Shown here: positions 57,500 through 64,000 of the stretch, piece after piece
How positions within the stretch are numbered: position 1 is the stretch's first letter
How the letters are laid out: each line of letters opens with the position of its first letter
Assembly (NCBI GenBank): GCA_015501585.1
Contig: JADNRY010000067.1
Location: 1-64,000, forward strand
Length of the DNA: 64,000 nucleotides
DNA from: Rhodocollybia butyracea
Taxonomy: Eukaryota > Basidiomycota > Agaricomycetes > Agaricales > Omphalotaceae
Direction: 5' to 3'
Notes under the pieces: generated by a model
The model's input: the letters and a program-made list of their open reading frames with translations, nothing else
What the model was told of the DNA's origin: nothing
Databases searched by the model: none
Position numbers and translations under genes: made by a program

Positions 57500-58640
57500 G
57501 AATTAGCGATCGGCTGGAAGTTTTCTGAGGGGTCAAGGTTTCAATATATCTTGGGACTATTCTCAGCCCTCCCCTAACGGTGTCCGTGGCACGGGGGACT
57601 GAGCTGGTTACCTTTATTTCCTACCTTGCAGTGGTCTTCGCTCAATGAATTCGTAATAGCCGGTTTAGGCAAGTCATCCACGGGGTTTCTGAAGTCCTTC
57701 TCGTATGTATGAATGCGGGCGAGATTCTTCAATCGTGCCACTCACCTCACGTCACGGTCGTACGCAGTTGGCGAACTCGCTTTTGCCCATGTATATGGCA
57801 TGTGCAACTTCTTGGCGCATGCCAGGACTAGTCAGATAAAGATCAGTCCAGCTGTCCGGAGAAACAGCCTATTTCTCTATCAACCTGTCTACAGCTCATA
57901 GCTGTGCTTGATGAAGGCCCGAGTTCTTCGATTCAAATGTATATTCAACTTCATCTTCTTCAATCCTCGCTGTTTGGGCTCTCGGATTTTAACCGGGTAC
58001 TTACACAAGGTCGTGCTGATATTTATCAGTAGTATCTTTCGCTAAGAGTTTGAAACGTCCCACCGTGCGCTAATTTCTGAATGAAGTATGTATGTCAAGC
58101 GCGTCATTATTCCCAAGCAACGGAATGGAACGTCGGAATGCAAGATGCACCGATTGCTCCGAAGTGGGTACTTTAGACACGTCGAGCTAGATGTAGGAGC
58201 CGGGGGAAACCATTGTTACCCATACTACAGGCCTCTGGCGTACCCAAAGTCGGGTCAGTTGGGCGTACCGCTCTTGGAGCGCGCCAAGTGATTAGCGTAT
58301 TGATTAGCGTTACTTAACGCGGCTGCCGCCGTCCAGCTGACGCTCAGCTGCACTGGCGACTTTCAGTCCTTTGTGGTAGATAATTAGTACGGTACGCGCT
58401 GGTTATATGATGCGACTGTCAGCTTACTGCGGTTTCCTGGTTCGGTGCTAGCTCAAATGATAATACACAGCCATTGTTCCCGAGATATGTGACAGGTGAC
58501 GATAGTCACACTCAGCAACCATTTTCCATTTTCTTTCCGCCACCTAGATTCCTTTCACTCTCGTTTCTCTTCCACGCCACGACGTTGAACTATATTTGTC
58601 GTCTCATATACAGGATTCAGTGGCTTGAAACCGATTTTGC
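57500..58640. other. Intergenic region
   Basis: About 1.1 kb with no supported gene; the last 100 bp is the probable promoter and 5' UTR of the Ser/Thr-rich protein. Confidence 0.5.
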
Positions 58641-58646
58641 ATACTC

Positions 58647-59783
58647 ATGAAGGGATCCAAGCCGTTGCTCCTCTCATGTTTTCTCGCTTTTGCTCTCGTC
58701 CATTCTACATGGGCTACCCATGATGCACGAGCAATCATTCCTCCTCTTGACTCAACTACAACTCCAGGAGCCGCGTCAACGACGTCGACATCATCCACGA
58801 CGACGACGTCGAGCACCTCGACAACGACTTCCTCAACTAGCTCTACAACGACGACTAGTTCTTCGTCATCCACGACTACTTCTACTCGAATACCAGTACC
58901 ACTGCTAAAACCACTTCCACCACTTCGACGCAGTCCGCATCAACTTTTACCCCCACCACTGAAACAACAACTAATGCAGCTGGTAGCACAGTGTTTGTAA
59001 CTGCGACGGAACCTCCTACGGATACTAGTTCATCTCCATCTTCGACAGCCACTAGCGGCTCCGACAACAGCAACAACAATAACACCAGCAGTGGGCTAGG
59101 AACAGGTTCAATTATTGGTCTCTCCGTTGCAGGTGGTGTAGCTTTGTTGGGTATCATCGCGTTCTTCATTTGGAAGTTTACGAGGAAACGCTTCAGCGAC
59201 TTTGATGACAGTAAGTCGCATGTTCTCTCTATCACGAAAAACTTCTAACATCTACACTCTTCTAGGCGAAGGTATCAAGTGGCCTGAACTGAACGCTCAT
59301 TCCGATAGTGGTGGAGATTCCCATCCTCTCCCTGTTCATAATACTGGTCGAGCTGGCTTCGACACTGGTTCTGAAGTTTCGCTTTCCCGCGCCCCTTCCA
59401 CTACTGCGCACCCAGACTACTCCACACCTGACCTTGGGAACGATCCTTACGCCATACCTCCTCTTCCTCATCTTAACCCCAATCAGCCTGGTCCTTACCG
59501 TGATGATCCCGCTGCTGTTGGAGCATACTACGATCCTTACCGAGGGCCTGTACCAGGAACTTTCAGCGAACCCGGCACGGCCACTGAATGGGGTCCTCAG
59601 GTCGGTCATCCTGGTGAAGCATATCCTATGGCCCAGATGGGTGGATTAAATGCCACGGGTAGAGCCAGTCCGGGACCAACTATGATGGGTCGAGTAAGCC
59701 CAAATCCTGGTGCATATCCTGGCGCATATCCAGGAAGAGCTTCACCAGGGCCTCGGGCAGCGTATGACAACTATTCACGATAG
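58647..59783 (+). CDS. Ser/Thr-rich single-pass surface protein (Mid2-like layout)
   Basis: Signal peptide MKGSKPLLLSCFLAFALVHSTWA; a long Ser/Thr stretch, expected to be O-mannosylated; the junction AAGSTVFVTATEPP; a membrane span (GSIIGLSVAGGVALLGIIAFFIWKF); a basic KFTRKRF stop; and a cytosolic tail rich in Pro/Gly/Tyr with repeats of YPGAYPG and GRASPGP. One intron (59211-59265) interrupts the tail at FDDS/EGIKWPEL. In the Ser/Thr region near 58880-58890 the frame must shift by one base: before it the frame reads STSSTTTSSSS and after it NTSTTAKTTSTTST. Read without the shift, the Thr-rich character is lost and a stop follows at 59000. Layout resembles fungal wall-stress sensors, but homology is not shown. 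Confidence 0.75.
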
Positions 59784-61790
59784 TCGCAGCTAACGGACGT
59801 CGATGCAATCATGTAGAATGATGACACGAAGGGATCTCATTGGACAGCATTGCTTGTTCCCTTGTACATGCTTGTTTTCACTGGACTTGATGTTAACATC
59901 GGATAGCCATCTAGTATTTTCTTCTCGTCCGCTTACTTATTATCTTTTGTTTATCTTAACATACCCGCCCGGAACTAGTCCTCTGTATTCCAACGTTCCT
60001 CATTATTCAGGCGTTCAATCCTTTCACTCTTTTGTCCCCGTACTGCCGGTTTAAAGTACGCTTTAATCTTCTCTGTCCAATGATATCCCTTCCTAGACTT
60101 TGGAAAGGTTATCGTCCCCGACTTAAGCCCGCTCATTCTAGTGAGAGGTGGACCCTCTGCCTCGTTGGCTCCACAGATCGGATTCATACTGGGAATATCA
60201 CTGCTTAATTTGCAGAACCATCAACACGTTCCATTTCCATTCAACCAACATAATCAACCGGGATGTTAGGCACCAAGTGTACTCAATGGCCCGTCGAAGA
60301 CAGGTCCAGGAGACGAGTAAGATCAGGGCATCCTAGGGCAGTCCTCATTTGCTCTCTCCATATCAAAGACTAAAGTTCACGAAAGGATACAATCCATTCA
60401 CAGTGATAGCATCTACGACCACGAACCAGTAGCTGTAAAACAAATAACTTCATACCGATAGAACACCTTGCAAAGAAATGTATTTTCTCCTCCCTCATCT
60501 CGTTCACCGTACGCTCACGACGAAACGATTATTCATGTAGACACGTCTTAAATTTTAAGAAAGGTTGGTGGGATGGGATCGGATGTATACCACCTGAATA
60601 TCGAACATCAGAAATGGATGGACCTAGGACTGAGAAGAATTTACCAAACATCACCATATACCTCTTAAAGCTTGAAGCCCAATACTTGAAGTTTGGTCGA
60701 TGATCTCCCGGACTCTCGATATAACTTTGGTACGAATATTCTCTTAAAGAGGTGATACTAAGGGGTTTATTGTGATGTCGGTGTATGCCATGGACCGTAA
60801 GGTCGGACACATGTACAACAGTCACCCTGGATCAACCCGTGTTGTTCCCTGGGGAACTGGTTAACGTTGAACGAGACTTTCATTACGGATAGTGTCTTCA
60901 AGATGAAGTACCCTTGATCAATGGTGCGATACTAGTACACAAAAAACGTAACCGACAAGGTGCACAGTGCAGATACCGTCCCTCTGACATCAGTCAAGTT
61001 TCCCGGGGCAGGCACCGGCTACTGCGTTTGTTCAACGAGTCCAACACTCATCTAGCCTATACTCCTTGAATAGTACCTTCAATACAAGTCCCAACCCACG
61101 TAAGGCTTGCAGTGCGCTCCTGGCAAGCCCGAGCTTTAACTTTTGTCGGCATATTCAGTAGATTTTGAAACCAAAACAAGTCCATAAGCTCAAGGACTTG
61201 TCAGATAGGAAGTTTCTAAGCTCGGCGACAGGTCGCTACATGCGCAATGTTCAGATGTCGAACTTCCCCGAGTTCACTAGTCACTTCGCGCCCTCAAGCG
61301 CACTTGTTGAAGAGAAATTCAAAGAGCTGAGCTGAAGACGTCACCGTATTAAGCAAGGAGCATGCAAGTGCATGAAAATGGTTTGGAGTCAAGGAGCCGG
61401 AAACAGGTTGCGGTTCGAGATAAGCAGCTTACCGGTCTGTACAGAGCAGTCATTATGGACAAAAGCATTTTCTTAAGAAGGCTTCGCTCTCATACTTATC
61501 ATACATACAACTGACATATCGGCGCATTCATGAAACGCTTCTCAGCCTCGCTCGAAGCGTCCGAAGACACTTCCATAGAGGAATAGAGGAGAGCCTTCTG
61601 ATCAAGTAAATCGTCAGCTAGTATTGATGCTGAAGATAGGGGTAACACAAGCGCTTGCTCTATTGGATCTTGTCTCACAACCACCTCCACAAGGTGAGAT
61701 ACAGCTAGGCTCAACAACGCACATAACTCGTTGCTGTGGGTGAGGAATATACCTATGATAACACATGATCAGCTAATTCATCAATCACAG
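59784..61790. other. Intergenic region
   Basis: About 2 kb. T-rich 3' flank first, then no supported gene. 61520-61565 carries the upstream-module remnant (MKRFSASLEASEDTS, + strand) that precedes F-box copy 4. Confidence 0.5.
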
Positions 61791-61795
61791 TGAAA

Positions 61796-63206
61796 ATGGT
61801 CACTCTTATGGACCTTCCGGAGGAGCTTCTATGCTCTATTTGCGAGAAAGCCGAGCCTTCAACCCTCCTTTCCCTAGCTGCGTCATGTAAACGACTCAAT
61901 CGAATTGCTGGATCCCAATACCTACTTTTCATCTCTCATGATAGTCAGCGGCCACTCCTTTTTGTCGCGGATAAAGAGACATCTATTGCCATGTCCTTTA
62001 ACACCTTGCGAAACATCATGAGTATCGCTGGAAGTACCTCCAGGGTAACGACTGTGACCTTTCAATTCTCCTTTTCAGCGGAAAAAACACTCCAGCAAAT
62101 TCGACTCGCGACATTCCTGTTGCAAAGAATCCAGCATCCACTAAATAGCATTCAAATTTTTTTTTAGCGGAGTGAAAAGTGATATACCTTATTTCTCTCC
62201 CTCTTTCAACATGTTTCCTTCCTTCAATGGCGAATTTGGACGCTTACTTTGGGAAGCACACCGTCTGCGTTGCTCGTCGCTCACACTATTCGGTATCATT
62301 CCCTTCACACAAGACTGCTTCAAATTCAGCCCTCTCATAAACACATCCCTTTCTTATTTCGCTGTTGATGCCGCCTTCTTACTTTCCCGAGCACAACGAG
62401 GGTGGCTCATAGAGTTATTGAATGCCTCCAAGGCGATTTCCCATATTCGGGCTTATGGCTCCGAAGGATGGACCCACATCCTACCAAAGCTTCGCTTGCC
62501 TTCCATAACGGGGATATCGTTCATTGGAAAAGCTGTCGGAACACCTTCCGCTATCGAAATCTTAGCTGAATTTTGCAATCGGCATCAGAACTTATGCAGA
62601 ATCGATTGTGGCTCATATCAATCCAAGACGTCTCTGACCCCCTGCCAATATTCCCTTTCCCAGATGCAGGAACTCAGAGCATCGGTCTCTCAACTACTGT
62701 ATTTTGTTTCCGATCCTTCTCGCCTGTGCAATCTAAAAGTGATTGAGATTCAATGCCCTGAGCTTGACCTTCACTTACCTTCAATGTCATCCCATTCAAC
62801 CACTGGACTCTGGCATCTCTTCTCATGCTTATGCGACCGTCCCTCCATCCAAGAACTTATAGTTCCCGCTAATTTTCCCGGACTGGAAAAAGATGTTCTC
62901 TCAAAGACGCAATCTTCGCTAGAATCCAGATTCATATATCTCACAAAGTTGCAGTTCAGAGAGTTCCACTCTCTTGCAGAACCAGCCAGACAAGATTTTT
63001 TGAAGTGGAGTTCTAAGGTATTTCCCAGTTTGAAATCACTGGAGCTGGCCTACTCCATGTCCATGGGGTGGGACGCCGAGCAGACTTCATGTTTTGCTCG
63101 GACTGTTGCCAAAGAGTTGCCATTGATTGAGAATTTGACACTTGAATACAGAACTCGAAGGGTGAGGGAATGGATAGAAGATCCCTTGGAGTCCACTAAA
63201 GCATAA
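61796..63206 (+). pseudogene. F-box-like protein, copy 4, broken at a poly-T run
   Basis: Inverted relative to copies 1-3. The first part (61796-62167; MVTLMDLPEELLCSICEKAEPSTLLSLAASCKRLNRIAGS) and the second (62172-63206; SDIPYFSPSFNMFPSFN ... WIEDPLESTKA) are each well preserved. They are separated by one frame change exactly at the T-run at 62155-62166. One base fewer or more there would restore a single frame, so it may be an intact gene with a sequencing error. Confidence 0.8.
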
Positions 63207-64000
63207 CCTTCATGTTTGTATTTGACTCTCGGACTCCTGTTCATCAGGAAAAAATAACCCTTATATGACGCTGTATGTATCATACATATCTATTGTATAG
63301 CTGTTTAAAGGTCCCCCTGTACATATGGTACTGTATCACTCTGTTTATACTGTATACTGTACCATTTCATTCAATTCAACGGTCACATGTCACAGGGGTC
63401 AAAAAAGTCAAAAAAAAATCACTGGTCACAGGTTACTTTGGGTTGTGTCGAATCCATTTTTTGATTCAATTTTGTTGCTAAAAATGGCTTTCTTTTCTTG
63501 AATTGTAGCTAACATACATAGGTAGCTACTGTTGCAATACATAGTGTGTTTGGCACTCCAAATTCAGAGTGGGAGAGAGTGGAGCAGTGCCAGAATATCA
63601 AGGACCTTTAGTAGCTTAGAAGGATAATGGATTGTGATAAGTTCAGGTGGTAGAATCAACATTTCAGTGCACATTGTACATCAGCAAGTTCACACAAATG
63701 TAAACGAGGTACTGTTCGATCCGTCCCACTCAGATACCAATCAAACCTGAAGTCACATCAAAGTCACGGTAAAGGCGCTGAGTCCGGGCAGGGTCCCGGC
63801 TTGAACAGCTGTTTCTAGCCATGCCCATCACCGGACGCTTCAGGTATTGCACCATTTTTGGCCGCGCGTCGACACGCGTAAATTGAATATTTCAGAATTG
63901 TAGGTACCGCGCTAGGTCGCAATAAGTCGACAATAAGGGCCTCCTAGTAGGTATTTTGCGGCGTGCATATTTTATACTTCCTCAAGGACAGTACCATGCC
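63207..64000. other. Intergenic region at right end
   Basis: No supported gene. Contains TATACTGTA-type repeats near 63270-63365 and a poly-A run near 63410. Confidence 0.5.

Noticed and set aside
58604..58873. Val/Glu/Asp-rich minus-strand frame opposite the Ser/Thr gene
   Set aside because: Complement of the Ser/Thr codon repeat; the plus strand has signal peptide, membrane span and intron.
46979..63206. Secondary-metabolite gene cluster
   Set aside because: No polyketide synthase, NRPS, terpene cyclase or tailoring oxidase is visible near the MFS gene.

Overview
The window is nuclear DNA of a filamentous fungus, almost certainly a mushroom-forming basidiomycete (Agaricomycetes). Genes are split by many short introns of about 50-60 bp with GTRNGT donors. 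The recognisable families (paladin-type phosphatase, GH18 chitinase, multicopy F-box proteins, a KDZ-transposase-like remnant) and the Ty1/copia element fit such a genome. It is a mosaic of a few conserved housekeeping genes set in duplicated, decaying and transposon-rich DNA.

Layout. 1-1624: Thr/Pro/Asn-type minisatellite with a 191-bp higher-order period, followed by a T-rich TTCCTAAG repeat field. 2624-6215: tandem duplication of an unrecognised gene; the left copy is decayed and the right copy intact. 8318-11059: unrecognised multi-exon gene (-). 11681-17217: paladin-like gene (-) with three CX5R phosphatase loops. 17235-19640 and 24090-28600: segmental duplication involving a phosphatidylserine decarboxylase (PSD) gene and divergent pairs of a small multi-membrane-span gene. 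The PSD copy next to paladin is a remnant and the full-length copy lies at 26838-28597. A GH18 chitinase gene (21489-23261) lies between the duplicated blocks, and an 888-bp TIR element with a TA target duplication sits inside one duplicate. 29450-30009: thioredoxin-like gene whose active site reads Ser-Thr-Pro-Cys.

30763-45042: three copies of a single-span membrane protein ending in a PPxY motif, separated by a copia retrotransposon (32993-38760, near-identical LTRs, perfect 5-bp TSD). A solo LTR with its own perfect 5-bp TSD is nested in the copia gag region, and the copia element itself interrupts a KDZ-like sequence. 45483-49302: a trans-3-hydroxy-L-proline dehydratase/proline racemase-family gene converges on a Dal5/allantoate-type MFS transporter, a possible small catabolic unit. 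50648-63206: four copies of an F-box-like gene, only one with an uninterrupted reading frame. 58647-59783: Ser/Thr-rich single-pass wall/membrane protein.

A recurring feature is one-base frame breaks in otherwise well-conserved genes (GH18, PSD, dehydratase, Ser/Thr-rich protein, F-box copies), several at or beside homopolymers. Either the assembly carries uncorrected indels or many genes here are decaying; this matters for every gene model below. No unambiguous new defence or metabolic system was found. The best-supported new observations are the reconstructable insertion events and the duplication history.
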